Shown: one piece after another, positions 27,865-39,082 of the stretch | How the letters are laid out: each line of letters starts with the position of its first letter | How positions within the stretch are numbered: position 1 is the stretch's first letter | Assembly: GCF_003597395.2 (NCBI RefSeq) | Contig: NC_133770.1 | Coordinates: forward strand, 92,082,574-92,146,573 | Direction of reading: 5' to 3' | Source of the DNA: Chelonoidis abingdonii | Taxonomy: Eukaryota > Chordata > Testudines > Testudinidae | DNA length: 64,000 nt | Translations under genes and position numbers: made by a program | The notes under the pieces: generated by a model | What the model saw: the letters and a program-made list of their open reading frames with translations, nothing else | Told to the model about the DNA's origin: nothing | Database searches by the model: none

Positions 27865-30428
27865 AACATGTACTAAACAGGATCAAACACTCAGTAAGTA
27901 GAACTTCTAACCAGACACCACCTCTGGCCCAATCATGCTTGTCTTAGTTACACAAACTCCTAATGACTTCACTGGGAGTTTTATATGACTAAGGCAACAA
28001 GATTTGTCTCACTCTGGCCCAAATTTCCTCTTTGAAAAATCTCTTAAAATATTGATACAGAAGTTATTTTTAAATAACAGAATCCACAGCACCTGAGTCA
28101 GAGCACTTTGTTTACGAAAACTGTTGCTTCAGTGTAAATGTTTTCTGAAAACCTAATCAGCAGGTGCAGACATATGTCTCTGTAACAGGATAGATAAAAT
28201 CAATTTTATTGAGGAAACTAGCAATGGAAAATTGAAGCTCCTATCCCTTTTAGCCATTCATGGTTGATACGTGAACTTATTGACCTTTTCAATTACAACT
28301 CAAAAGAACACGTACACTGAATTAATCTTACTTTAAAAACCATCCTCTTCAAATATCAAGCTGGGCTCCTTGAAAGTGTGTGAACCTATGTCTTGTACCT
28401 CGGGAATATACTCTCTTGCACCCTTTCTTGAGCAATGCACGTTTATTAATTGGTTTACCACTTCACCAATGGAAAGTGGACATACACTAGCCTTTGTAAC
28501 CTGAGCATATTTACCAAGCACTTCAATCAAATGCACTGGTAACAATAAACATTAGAATAAGTTTATTGATTACAAAAGATGGATTTTAAGTGATCGGCAA
28601 AAGTCCCTACAGCTTCCCACAGCTCCCATTGGTGGGGAACAGCGAAGCATGGCCACTGGAAGCTGTGGACAAAACGTAAACAAAATGTCTCACAGCCCAC
28701 CAGCGGATTACCCTGATGGGCCGCATGCTGAATGCTGCCGACCCATGGACTAGGCAATATCTGGATTAAGCATTTTTTCTCATGCCATTGGATACTGGAG
28801 TTTGGTTACAGTCTTTCATATGCAGGTTCTCCCTGTTAGCCTGGGGACCAGTCTCCTCAGCTCCAGTGTTCTCATTGCCTTCAGTGTAGGTGAGAGGCCA
28901 AACCATACAGCCCTTTTTCCCTATATTATAGCCTTATTCCATGTGCTTGAAGAACACAAGTCCAGGCATGTCTGGTGGGCATTGATGAGTCACCAGACAA
29001 GGTTGAACAATTCCCCTGGTGTGGCCTGGTGTAAGGGAGTCATCGAATTGTAACTCACTTGCTGGACAATGGCTGCTGATATTTGTTTGACACCCACCCA
29101 GGTGCTGGTTAGCTCCCTTGTTGTTTCTGGGGAGCTAATATTTTGGTGATTCCCCAGCTCACAACAAATTTTAGTGACAACAATACAACACAGACTCAGA
29201 ACTTCATATGCATTAATGATATACATATTTACATAGAACAATGGCTTTCAGCAGATCACAGCCATTCCCATGATACCTTTTTATGAAATATCACAATTCT
29301 ATACAATGATTAATATGAGTGTTACAGGGCACACCTCTGAGGTATAGAGTGTCACAGAACATAATCCATGAAACAATACTTTGAGTGTACACTGGGCCAA
29401 ATTAACACCTGGTATAACTCCTCTGACACCAGGGGTGAATTTGGCTCAGCATTTTCCCAGGCTCTCTAATGCAAAAGTGAGTGAAAACACAACTACAATA
29501 AGACTGAAGATTGTACACATAGGTACTGTATTGCTGTGTATAGAAGCTGCATAGGCAAAATGGATAAGGAACATCTGAACAATGCCTATTTGGGCCACAG
29601 AAAGAGAAGTCAGCTTTGCAAAGTTTCTTTATCTAGCATGTACAATGGATGTGGAGCCTCCCACAGAACAGCAACTAGCTCCTTTTCAGCAGAATCCAAA
29701 AATAGTTCCACAGACAAGTCAAGCTCCATGAGAACATATATACTGTGTTACTAAGCTACACCCAGAACTCAAGGTCTGAGTAAAGACCCCCCAGCTTTGG
29801 CACAATAGGTGAAATTTATCCCTGAGTAAAGATGGCACACTTGGCCTGTGCATCACTTAAATCCTAATCTAAGGGGTGAATTTCATTGTCGGTGAATACA
29901 CGTTCCCATTTTAGGAGTCTTTGAATGTTATGGCCAGTTCATGGTTCTCAATACCATTCATCACATAAATTTAACAGAGGACTATCATACAAAATAGTTT
30001 GTTTTCTTACATGCCTAGAATTCCACAAAGTAATAAAGATATCACTACTGAAACTGTACAGAGCTTTTGTGCATTGAGGACTAGCCCAGTAACTGGATTA
30101 TTTTAAGAGTAAAGATAGATTATTTTAGCAATAAAGAATTCTGAGCAACAAGAAATAGAAAAAGGTGACAACACTTTCTAATCTATAATAATAATAATAA
30201 TAATCAAACTTTGCTCTAAAATGCAACTCAGAGCATTTTACAAATATCACTAGTAGCTAAAAACCCATGCTGTCCCATGGGCATGGCAGCTGGGTCTAAT
30301 AATCCACCATCTATGCAGTTCCTATTATTCAACCAATGAAAATGTTGCATGCAGATTAGCTGTCGAGTAAGAGGGATGATTGATTGTGTTTCCTCTGATA
30401 TCACAGTGGTCTAGGACTCTTGGTGTGG
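27865..30428. other. intergenic DNA, no confident gene
   Basis: An ATA run occurs at 30,187-30,206. A 70-codon minus ORF (28545-28333) is not recognised. No exon, RNA gene or clear transposon end is supported. Confidence 0.35.
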
Positions 30429-30429
30429 C

Positions 30430-30461
<32 letters not shown>

Positions 30462-30462
30462 C
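30429..30462. repeat. (AT)n-(AC)n microsatellite
   Basis: A run of alternating TA of about 25 bp is followed by a short CA run. Confidence 0.9.
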
Positions 30463-31669
30463 TTACTGTGCTGTTGTAGTTGGGTAACGCATAAAGTCAA
30501 AAATGGCTATGACCTTAAAAATTGGATGATAGATTGTGAATCCCAGTTCTGACTGAACCTAGTGATGATCTAAACAAAGAGGGCTCTCAACCATATTGGT
30601 GGTTGTTTCTGTCACTTCAGGTTCATGGCTACAGGAATCCACTGGTCCAAACTTCCCAATTTAGTAGAGCTACTGTAGCCCACAGATTGCAGTAGTAGCC
30701 CTGCTGAATTGCTATGTAGATGCTATGGTGTCCCATTGGCGGCTCCTCCAAGTATCTATTCAGTACACCCTGGAGAATAATGGATGGTTAAACATCAGTG
30801 CTTCTCTGACACATTAATGTACGTACTGTGTGACTGAGTGCCTCCTACAGAATCCAAGAAGGAGGAATCTTGGGGTTGCTCTTACGCCCTCTGAAGTCAA
30901 TGGAGTTTTTTCATTGACTTGAGGAGAAGGAGGCTTGGACGCATAGTGGTGGGGTTGGAATTAACACTTGTTTGATGGCTACTTTACACCAGCTTCATCA
31001 CTGATATAAAGTGGCCATAAAGCAGCTTGAAGATTTTCAGAGAACATCTATGTATGGGAGTTTCCCTAGGAAGCACAGAATTGGCAAACCATGCTCCATG
31101 CCCATTAGCCCTCCTCCACATGAGCGCCCCACGTAGGGGGGCAGCTAGGGGCATGGCCAGGTTATTCCTACACTCCTCCTATAACCTGGCAGCAAAATAA
31201 GCCATGTGTGTCATTGCAGCAAAGTGCAAATTTGCTTAAGTGGGAGCAATGTTATAAGAACCATAGTGACCAAAGGTTAGAAATATTATTGAGTTATTAT
31301 TAAAATTATAAATACTATTTGCAAACGATACTTACATGCTGCTATATATACTGGAGTTCACAAAAATATGCCACTACTAGAACCTATAGCATGCACACCA
31401 ACCTGCAGCAAGCACAATAGAAGGTGAACCTAGTGTTAAAATAGTCTTTGATGGCAGATGAGCAACCATCCCAGAATCAGTGTTTTTGCAAGCTATTATC
31501 TTTTATAAAACAGTAGCGCATCCATTAAGGCTGGAACCTGATAGGCTATTTTAACTGTATCTTCAAATCCAGCCTATGCAACTCCTGCCAAAAAAAGGGT
31601 CTCGATTTATTCATGGTGCAACAGTTCAGTTTTGAATCAAATTCTTGTCGTGCATAAGCCACACAAAGT
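30463..31669. other. intergenic DNA, nothing recognised
   Basis: AT-rich sequence with only chance ORFs. Confidence 0.35.
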
Positions 31670-32104
31670 GCCAAATTTCCTGGTGCCCTAAGCAGCTCCG
31701 CGCTGCTCCAGCCCTTGCTCCACCTTTTCCCCATGCCCCCCCTCCGTTGCTCTGCCCCCCACCCCGCCTCTTCCCAGCCCTGCTCTGCCCAAGCCCCGCC
31801 CCCACTCCACCCCATCCCCAAAGCCCCTGTCCTGCTCTGCCCCAGCCCCATCCCAGCCCCGCCCCCACACCCCTGAGGACTGCAGCAGGGGCGGGCCTGC
31901 ACTCACCAGCAGCTGGAAATGCAGTGACCCACCCCAGCCACACTGCGGGGTGGTTCACCCCACCCCAACAGGCCCTGTCCCCCTCCAGAGGCCTGGGGCC
32001 AGCCCCACACACAACCCCTTCGGAGACCTGGGGCCCCAACTCCCCTCACCCTGCGGTGAGGGGGAAAGCTGCATAGGACCCTAGAATGTCTAGGGACGGC
32101 CCTG
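31670..32104. mobile_element. C-rich hAT-like element, one end clear
   Basis: The right end, read on minus, starts CAGGGCCGTCCCTAGACATT and continues with CCTATGCAGC, a common reptile hAT-like terminus. The left end near TGGTGCCCTAAGCAGC is consistent but decayed. The C-rich interior gives several overlapping spurious ORFs on both strands. Confidence 0.5.
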
Positions 32105-32160
32105 CTTAAACTCATAACTTTGCTGAATACTAAAAATCATGGACTCAATAACTGGAGTTA

Positions 32161-32354
32161 AATATCAGAGGGGTAGCCGTGTTAGTCTGGATCTGTAAAA
32201 GCAGCAAAGAGTCCTGTGGCACCTTATAGACTAACAGACATATTGGAGCATGAGCTTTCGTGTGTTCATCCGACTAAGTGAGTATTCATCCACGAAAGCT
32301 CATGCTCCTAAATGTCTGTTAGTCTATAAGGTGCCACAGGACTCTTTGCTGCTT
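32161..32354 (+). mobile_element. SINE insertion ending in a long palindrome, 12-bp target duplication
   Basis: It starts AATATCAGAGGGGTAGCCGTG. Bases 32199-32263 are repeated in inverted form at about 32291-32355 with near-perfect identity around a loop of about 25 bp. TAACTGGAGTTA flanks the whole unit (32149-32160 and 32355-32366). The unit therefore inserted once, as a SINE whose 3' part is an inverted copy of itself. Confidence 0.85.
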
Positions 32355-32519
32355 TAACTGGAGTTATGACTCATTACAACAACCTGTGACCCATTAACCC
32401 TTCTTTGTCCTACAACTGCAAATGTGTTAACTGCCCACTTCACCTTGAATATGCTCTTGCAACATGTGTTAACTCCTTATGCTAAATCATCTGTTCCACT
32501 CTGTTTAGCTGTGACACTC

Positions 32520-32650
32520 TGAATACATTTCCCAGACCTGAAGAAGAGCTCTGTGTAAGTGCTAAAGCTTGTCTCTCACCAACAGACATTGGTTTGTCTC
32601 TCTAATATTGTGGGCCTAACATGGCTACAACAACCCTGCAAAGATGTCTA
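32520..32650. repeat. SINE-related fragment
   Basis: GAAGAAGAGCTCTGTGTAAG, CTTGTCTCTCACCAACAGA and CTAACATGGCTACAACAACC resemble the tail of another reptile SINE/LINE-derived repeat. The borders are unclear. Confidence 0.4.
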
Positions 32651-32897
32651 TGGGGTAATACTTCATATATATAGGCAACAGAAGGACAAAGTGGTGAAGC
32701 AGCTTACACAAGTTTACACAGAAGGTCTGTGGCACAGCAAGGATGTGAACCTCCTGAGTCCTGACACTCAGTTTGTACCTTATCCACCAGTTTATGTTCT
32801 TACTTTTGGAGAAGTTCACAACAACCGCTAAATTGCACATTCATTTGCAGTGGGAGACTTGCCTTACAAATGCCAGCTATTTTTCAGTGGGTGTTAC

Positions 32898-33214
32898 CAG
32901 AGCCGTAACGAGGAATTTTTGAGCCTAAGGCAAGGATTGGCTCCAGGCTCTTCGGTGGCAATTCCCTGAGTCCCTGTCAGAGGGAACGACCTGCTGCCAA
33001 ATTGCCACCGCCGCTTCATTCATTCTTTGCTGGCAACTCGGCGGTGGGTCCCCGAGTCCCTCTTGGAGAAAAGGACCCAACGCTGAATTGCTACCGAAGA
33101 AGCAGTGGCAGGAGAGCTGCCACCAAAGCGCCACCGATCGCAGTAAAGCTGCGCCCCTCCGCTTTGCGCGCCTGAGGCAAGTGCCTCACTCACCTTGCCC
33201 TTGTTACAGCACTG
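32898..33214. mobile_element. hAT-like miniature element
   Basis: The ends CAGAGCCGTAACGAGGA and CCCTTGTTACAGCACTG are inverted complements. The flanking octamers GGTGTTAC (32890-32897) and AGTGCTAC (33215-33222) match at 6 of 8 bases, as for an old 8-bp duplication. The interior is GC-rich and non-coding. Confidence 0.7.
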
Positions 33215-33321
33215 AGTGCTACCATAAAAGCCCATTGCCAAGTTCTTTGCTGGTGTAAATGGCTGCAATAGCTAAATGGCTAAAAGATTAAGCAAAACCT
33301 GAAGGGAATTCATAGCAGCAA

Positions 33322-33412
33322 GTTTCAGTGTGGTAGCTGTGTTAGTGTGTATCAGCAAAAAGAACAAGGAGTACTAACAAGTCTCTAAGGTGCCACAAGT
33401 ACTCCTCGTTCT
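33322..33412 (+). mobile_element. short palindromic SINE copy
   Basis: Starts GTTTCAGTGTGGTAGCTGTG, the same SINE class as above. Arms at 33361-33375 and 33398-33412 are inverted complements (14 of 15) around a 22-bp spacer. The flanks TAGCAGCAAGT and TAGCCGCAGTA look like a decayed target duplication. Confidence 0.6.
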
Positions 33413-34385
33413 TATAGCCGCAGTAAAATTCTGGCCTCAGATACATACAGCTGCATTGGGCCCCACTATAGGGAATTTATACTGCCAGACCAGCACAAAG
33501 TGACTTGAAAGGGGATAGCTGAATATTCTCCCAGCACTAGCCCTATGTCTCACTCCTCAAATGCAGGGGGAGGCATGTCAAGAGAGGAAATGGGTATGAT
33601 GGAGGCCAGATGGAGTGGAGATGCAATGAGAAGCTCTCTGCTGATCCCCAGCCTTACTGTTGCAAGTTAGAGCAGGCCTGTTTCAGTGTGAATAAAGTGC
33701 AGCTGGGACTTGAGCCCTGCAGGAATTAGATTTGAGTTGCACATATCCTCTTGCTGTGCTTAAGTGAATATTCCTGCATTGGCAAGGGATGGATTTTGTA
33801 TTTTTCAGTTCTAATTTCTATTATTATTTGTTAACAAATGGATGGGATCAGAGCTTACATGGCCAGCATTCTGATGATCTGTTTTTAACCCTCCTCTTTT
33901 CATATCCCTAACCAATTATTGTAAAAGTGTTCTTCCATCATCAGTGGAAACCCTGAGCTGAGTTAAGGAGTTTAGGTAGTGCGACATTATGATGGATGTG
34001 TTTGTGCCACCAACAGAAATATCCTTAGAAATGGTCCCTAACTGGGAAAAAAACATGTCTACATCCGAAGGTGAGACGGACAGAGAGAAACCACAAACGT
34101 AGGAATCATAACATCTGTCCCTGAAATGTCAAAACCTTTGTGGTAGAACAGAGCAGAGCAGCTATTTAGCAGCACACAACAATACAGTCCTCCTAGAGTT
34201 TAGGGCACCACATTAGGATAAGAATAAAGTATAAAAGGGTTTGTGTGTCTAACTGTGGTAGAAGTTGTGACCAGGTGCCTGGGATGGACCACACTGAGAA
34301 TGCCACACCCAGGGCAGACTTCAAAAAACAGGGCAGGCTATTCCCGTTTAGGCTGATTCCGCGCTCTGGCACTTCGAGTGCAGAA
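33413..34385. other. intergenic DNA
   Basis: No gene recognised. The last few hundred bases (from about 34,260) may belong with the LTR-like unit that follows. Confidence 0.3.
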
Positions 34386-34573
34386 TGTGGGGGCCCTCAA
34401 GGATTCTAAAAATTAACACTGGCCACTCCAGGCTAGTATTAAACTCCCAAGGTCACAGTTCTTTTCTGACCTTGGATGGGTAGATGCTGCCACCACCCAA
34501 CTGCAAAAACCCCTTTGAGAACCCAGGAAGGTGCACTTGGGAATTCCTTCCTGTGGGGTACCCTCAATCCCTT

Positions 34574-34630
<57 letters not shown>

Positions 34631-35307
34631 CTCTCTCTCTCAGGGAAGAGCTGAGAAAGAAAACAAAGGAAATCAGCTGTTGCCACCAACTAATTAAACA
34701 ACATAGGCATAAAAATCCAATCCTGTTCTTAAAAAAAAAAAGATAAATTTTATTAAAAACAAAAGAAAGAAAATACATTTGGAACTTGGGCTTTTTGCTA
34801 GATTTTAAAAAAGAAAAAACAATTACAAAGATTAAGCATGAAAATAACTCTCTTGAGGTCCTGCTTAAAGGTTACACACAAAACAAAAAGTACCTGGGGT
34901 TAGCACAGAGGAGTCCACAAGCCATAAAGAAATAAAAGAGATAAACATAATTACATTTCCTGATCTACTTACATATCTGAGGTTTCAGAGAAATAGTTTC
35001 TAGGTATGATCTGATGATTTTTCATACCTGGGGCAAACCTTTTTACAGCATAGTTCCAGCATTGTCTCTGCTCTCCGGGAGAACAACCCAGACAGACAAA
35101 GGGGAAGTTTTTTCCCAATTTTAAAAAGTTCTAGCTTTCCTATTGGCTCTTTTGGTCAGGTGCCAATCCCTTCCTTTTACCTATGTAGGGAGACTTTTTA
35201 ACCCTTTACAGGTAAAGCAAGCAGAGAACAACTACCAAGAGGGATTTATAGCTAACTGGCTGGCTGTGTATCCATAAAAGGGAGCTACACCCCTTTCATT
35301 TATCACA
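34386..35307 (-). mobile_element. LTR-like unit, minus orientation
   Basis: The + strand runs from TGTGGGGGCC to CATTTATCACA, giving TGTG...CACA termini. Read on minus it begins TGTGATAAATGAAAGGGG and has an AATAAA signal near 34,750. These features suit a retroviral-type LTR. The flanking bases do not match, so the borders or solo status are uncertain, and no retroviral genes are seen next to it. It contains a large microsatellite. Confidence 0.5.
34574..34641. repeat. (CT)n(CA)n(CT)n compound microsatellite
   Basis: About 24 bp of CT/TC, then about 30 bp of CA, then about 14 bp of CT. It generates poly-Ser/Leu and poly-His/Thr shadow ORFs on both strands. Confidence 0.95.
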
Positions 35308-36653
35308 CCCTCAAACTGGTGGTTTCTTCTATAATTAGATTAATCAAGCCAGTAACAAAAGTGCTTCTGCAGTATCACAGTAGTTAACCAGAAGCCAAAC
35401 AGTCCCCTGTAGCCATGCCAACCCTTGGCTTTCATCCAGACAAATAGGTCTAATATAGCGAGAGGTTACTGAAAACCCAGGTCATCATACATGACTTTAT
35501 ACAATCTCAAAGGATGAGACACTTACCCCCAAGTCAATACATATTTAGATCGTACCCAAATATCACACTCTCAGACAATCTTTAGTAAACTAATAAAAGA
35601 TTTATTAATAAAAAATTGAGTTAAAATGGTTAACAGATCATATACATACAAATGATTGCAAAGTCCTTATATCAGGTTTGTAGCAGTGATACAATAGACT
35701 ATGAGCTTGCAAAAGTCTCTCTGATATTTTCCAAAAGCTTGGTAGGTCCTCAATCGATAGTTCAAAATACTCCTTTAGTTGTAAATAATAGTCCGGAGAG
35801 TTGGACCAAGAAAAAGGCAAAATGGAGGTGTCTCAGGTGTCTTTTATATCCTCTGCCATATGCATGGAAATTCACTGTGCCAAACAAAACCCACAACTCC
35901 TGTGTATGGAAAGTTACTGGCCCAAGATGGAGTCCGGGGTCACATATCCACATCACATACCCTTACATGTTTTGCTGAATCACAGTGGGTGGCCACTGGC
36001 GCTTTCTTGTCAGAGGCATCCACAGGCAGACCTACTTGGCAGGATGAGTTTCTTCAATGGCCCATTGTGAGAGTGGAGTGTCTTTAATGGGTCAGTAACA
36101 CATAGATGTCTAACCCTAGTGTAAATCTATCTTGGCGGTGTTACCCAGGAATACAACACATGCGCAAGATACAAGTATATAGCCAATATCCATAACTTCA
36201 GATACAAAGCTGATAGATGCATATAAGGTGACCAGATGTCCCGATTTTATAGGGACAGTCCTAATTTTTGGGTCTTTTTCTTATATAGGATCCTGTTACC
36301 CCTCACTTCCGTCCTGATTTTTCACGCTTGCTGTCCGGTCACCCTAGATGCATATAAGCAAGATAAACATACTTAACAATTCATAACTTTTCTATCGGTA
36401 TCTCACGTGACATACATTGTACAGGATTCACGGTAACTTTGTAACAGTGGTAATTTAGCCAATTTCCTTTTCCTAGCTAGTTCTCTTACCATGCAGAATT
36501 GTAGGCTGTCAAAAGTTGTTTTTGTCCTTCATGACAAGCAGGTTGTGGCTTAAAAACAACCTGACTCAACACATTCAGCCAGTAAATCAGACTGAAAATC
36601 AACCGTAATAAGACAGATATCATGACCCTTAATATTGCTTCCCCATCACCAGT
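35308..36653. repeat. retroelement-like sequence related to 37,035-38,145
   Basis: Phrases such as TTTAGATCGTACCCAAATATC, then an A/T-rich TTTATTAATAAAA run, then TAACAGATCATATACATAC, recur in diverged form at 37,350-37,460 in the same orientation. It is probably one LTR-like family with its poly(A) signal on minus. A small element (36226-36344) is nested in it. Confidence 0.4.
36226..36344. mobile_element. 119-bp terminal-inverted-repeat miniature element with long direct repeat
   Basis: Starts AGGTGACCAGATGTCCCG and ends TGTCCGGTCACCCT, so the ends are inverted complements. TAGATGCATATAAG occurs perfectly on both sides (36214-36227 and 36345-36358), overlapping the element start by about two bases. 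The body includes CCCGATTTTATAGGGACAGTC. Confidence 0.75.
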
Positions 36654-37034
36654 ATGATAGAGGATCATGTTCTCACCAATGTAGAAACATTCACATACTT
36701 GGGCAGCACCATCAGCCAGGATGGTGGAACAAGCCAGGACATCTGGAACAGAATCAGTAAAGCCAGGAACACGTTCAGGAGCTTAAACACAGTCTGGAAA
36801 TCATCAAAATACAACACCGAAACCAAATTCAGGATTTATCAGAGCTGCATACTTTCAATACTACTTTATAGTGCAGAATGCTGGGGAATGTCAAAGTATG
36901 ACATGTCCAAACTGTCTTTGTTCCATACAACCTGCCTCAGAAAAATTCTCTGTACCTTTTGGCCCAGAACAATCGCAAACCAAGACCTATTCACACAGTC
37001 GAGCCAAGAAGATATGAGCACAATGATGACCAGG
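36654..37034 (+). pseudogene. non-LTR reverse-transcriptase C-terminal region, first part
   Basis: The translation shows ETFTYLGSTISQDGGTSQDI, TKFRIYQSCILSILLYSAEC and LSLFHTTCLRKILCTFWP, the conserved post-palm and thumb part of a LINE-type RT. The clade is not settled by eye (RTE/R4-like families share this text). The frame is open to the point where it is cut by a 1.1-kb insertion. The catalytic palm is missing upstream. Confidence 0.75.
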
Positions 37035-38145
37035 GTCCCGGTGGGGACCAGCGATGGTCACTCGATTAGGGTGAACTGCAAAGAATGGGCAGACAAACCC
37101 CCAAAAGGTGGTGAATATTCCAATACTTAGATTCACCAAGTCAGCATAAAACAGCTTCTTTATTACCTTACTAGTTACTCAGAAGTCCAAACAACACAGT
37201 TCCCTTAAAGTGATCTAGCCTCAGGCTTCCATCCAGGTACTTAAGTCAAATATGATGATTTCTGAAAATCTTATTTCATTATATAAAAGAAAATGGTCTA
37301 CCAATCCCACAGGATCGGACACATTACCTCCCAGGTTAATGAATGGTTCAGATCTTACCCAAATACACACTACAGCCAATTCTTATTAACTAAACTAAAT
37401 TTTATTAAAAACATAAGAAAGAGAGAGTATGGTTAAAAGATCAATATATATATACAGACATGAGTTCAATCCATTGAGGTTCAGATTCATAGCAGAGATG
37501 GTGAGCTTTGTAGCTGCAAAGAGTTACTTTAGAATTCAGTTCATAGGTTATAGTCCAACATCCAAATATCATATTCAGGGCATTCAGGGCATACCAGCAT
37601 AACTGGGACCTCAGTCTTGCAATTTAAACTTCCCCGATGAAGCTTAAGCAGGTCTGAGATTAACAGGATCCCAAGAGTCTTTTTATACAGTGTCCTAGAA
37701 TCCACTTTACCACACAGTTTTGGTTAAACATAGGCTTTTGATGTAACCTTTTGCTTTCTAAACACCACCAGTAATTAGTTACAAAAATTAACATAGGGCA
37801 ATTTATCCATTAGGCAGTCTATTACAAACTTCAAAGAGCAATATAGGCAATGACATTATTTCACCCAAGATTCATCCAAATGTTAATATTCGCTTTTAAT
37901 CTCTGAATCAATAGTTATAGTGACAGACAGGAGCTGTCTTTTTAGGGGTAGCATCTAATATAAGATACACACAGTTAGTATTACTTTTAACAATATAGGT
38001 TTGCATTTCAAAGTTTTGCCTATTTACCCTGAATGGCCCTAATTATCATTTGCATACCTTTCTAACATGACTTTAAACGTTGCCTTTGGGTCATTCAGCC
38101 TGCAAGCTGTTTAACCCTTTCTAGCCATGCATCACAACTATCATT
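37035..38145. mobile_element. 1.1-kb insertion in the LINE, LTR-like family
   Basis: ACCAGG is present at both borders (37029-37034 and 38146-38151), and removing the interval would bring the two LINE halves together. The inside is related to 35,308-36,480 and contains AATAAA on minus near 37,400. It has no coding potential. Confidence 0.6.
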
Positions 38146-38425
38146 ACCAGGAGGCATTGGAGATGGATTGGTCATGTGCTTCAGATGGAAACAGATTCCT
38201 TCACCAGAATAGCAATAAGATGGATACCTGAGGGCAAGTGAAAATGAGGTTGCCCAAAAACAACATGGCAAAGAGCTTTGGAAGCTGAGCTGAAAAACCT
38301 GGCGCACAGCTGGGGAACCATTGAAAGACTTGCCAGAAAAGACAGGAGTGAAGGAGCTTTGTCACTGCCCTAAACACCAGAGGCATAATGGGCACCAACT
38401 AGCTAACTAACTAAAAAGAAGGTTG
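38146..38425 (+). pseudogene. non-LTR retrotransposon C-terminus, second part
   Basis: Continues the LINE at 36654. The translation contains HWRWIGHVLQMETDSFTRIA and a PKTTWQRALEAELK block, typical C-terminal text of these elements. It is broken by stops, and a short CTAA repeat (CTAGCTAACTAACTAA) closes it at about 38,415. Confidence 0.75.
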
Positions 38426-38454
38426 AGGTCAAGCCCTACATTTTAAAACATTCT

Positions 38455-39082
38455 TACAAGTAATTAAATGTTTCCAAGAAGGCTAATGGCATTTTGGGCT
38501 GTATAAGAAGGGGGCATTGCCAGCAGATAGAGGGACATGATCATTCCTCTCTATTCAACTTTGGTGAGGCCTCATTCTGCAGTACTGTGTCCAGTTTTGG
38601 GCCCCACACTAGTAAGAAGGATTGGGAAAACTGGAAAAGAAGTACCAGTGAGGCAACAAAAATGATTAGGGGGTGAGCACATGACTTATGAGGCGAAGCT
38701 GAGGAACTGGGATTGTTTAGTTTGCAGAAGAGAGGAATGAGGGGATTTGATAGCTGTTTCAGCTACCTGAAAGGGGTTCCAAAAGGATGGAGCTAGACTG
38801 TTCTCATTGGGCGTGCAGATGACAGAACAAGGAGTAATGGTCTCAAGTTGCAGTAGGGGAGGTTTAGGTTGGATATTAGGAAAAACTTTTTCACTAGGAG
38901 GGTGGTGAAGCACTGGAATGGGTTACCTAGGGAGGTGGTGGAATCTCCTCCCTTAGAGGTTTCTAAGGTCAGGCTTGACAAAGCCTTGACTGGAATGATT
39001 TAGTTGGGGATTGGCCCTGCTTTGAGCAGGGGGTTGGACTAGATGACCTCCTGAGGTCCCTTCCAACCTGATATTCTATGAC
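38455..39082 (+). mobile_element. CR1 LINE, 5'-truncated 3' end
   Basis: Contains the CR1 tail text in decayed frames (CVQFWAPH-like, [14 protein letters not shown]) and the typical end GGTCCCTTCCAACCTGATATTCTATGA. The copy is a closer match to avian/reptile CR1 consensus wording than the one at 2830. Confidence 0.85.

Noticed and set aside
25194..27869. Many 60-200-codon ORFs on both strands
   Set aside because: They come from the 52-bp GC-rich minisatellite and its nested element.
31546..32115. Overlapping Gly/Trp- and Pro-rich ORFs
   Set aside because: They reflect the C-rich hAT-like element and have no splice or family support.
34439..34778. Poly-Cys/Val and His/Thr-repeat ORFs
   Set aside because: Translation of the (CT)n(CA)n microsatellite.
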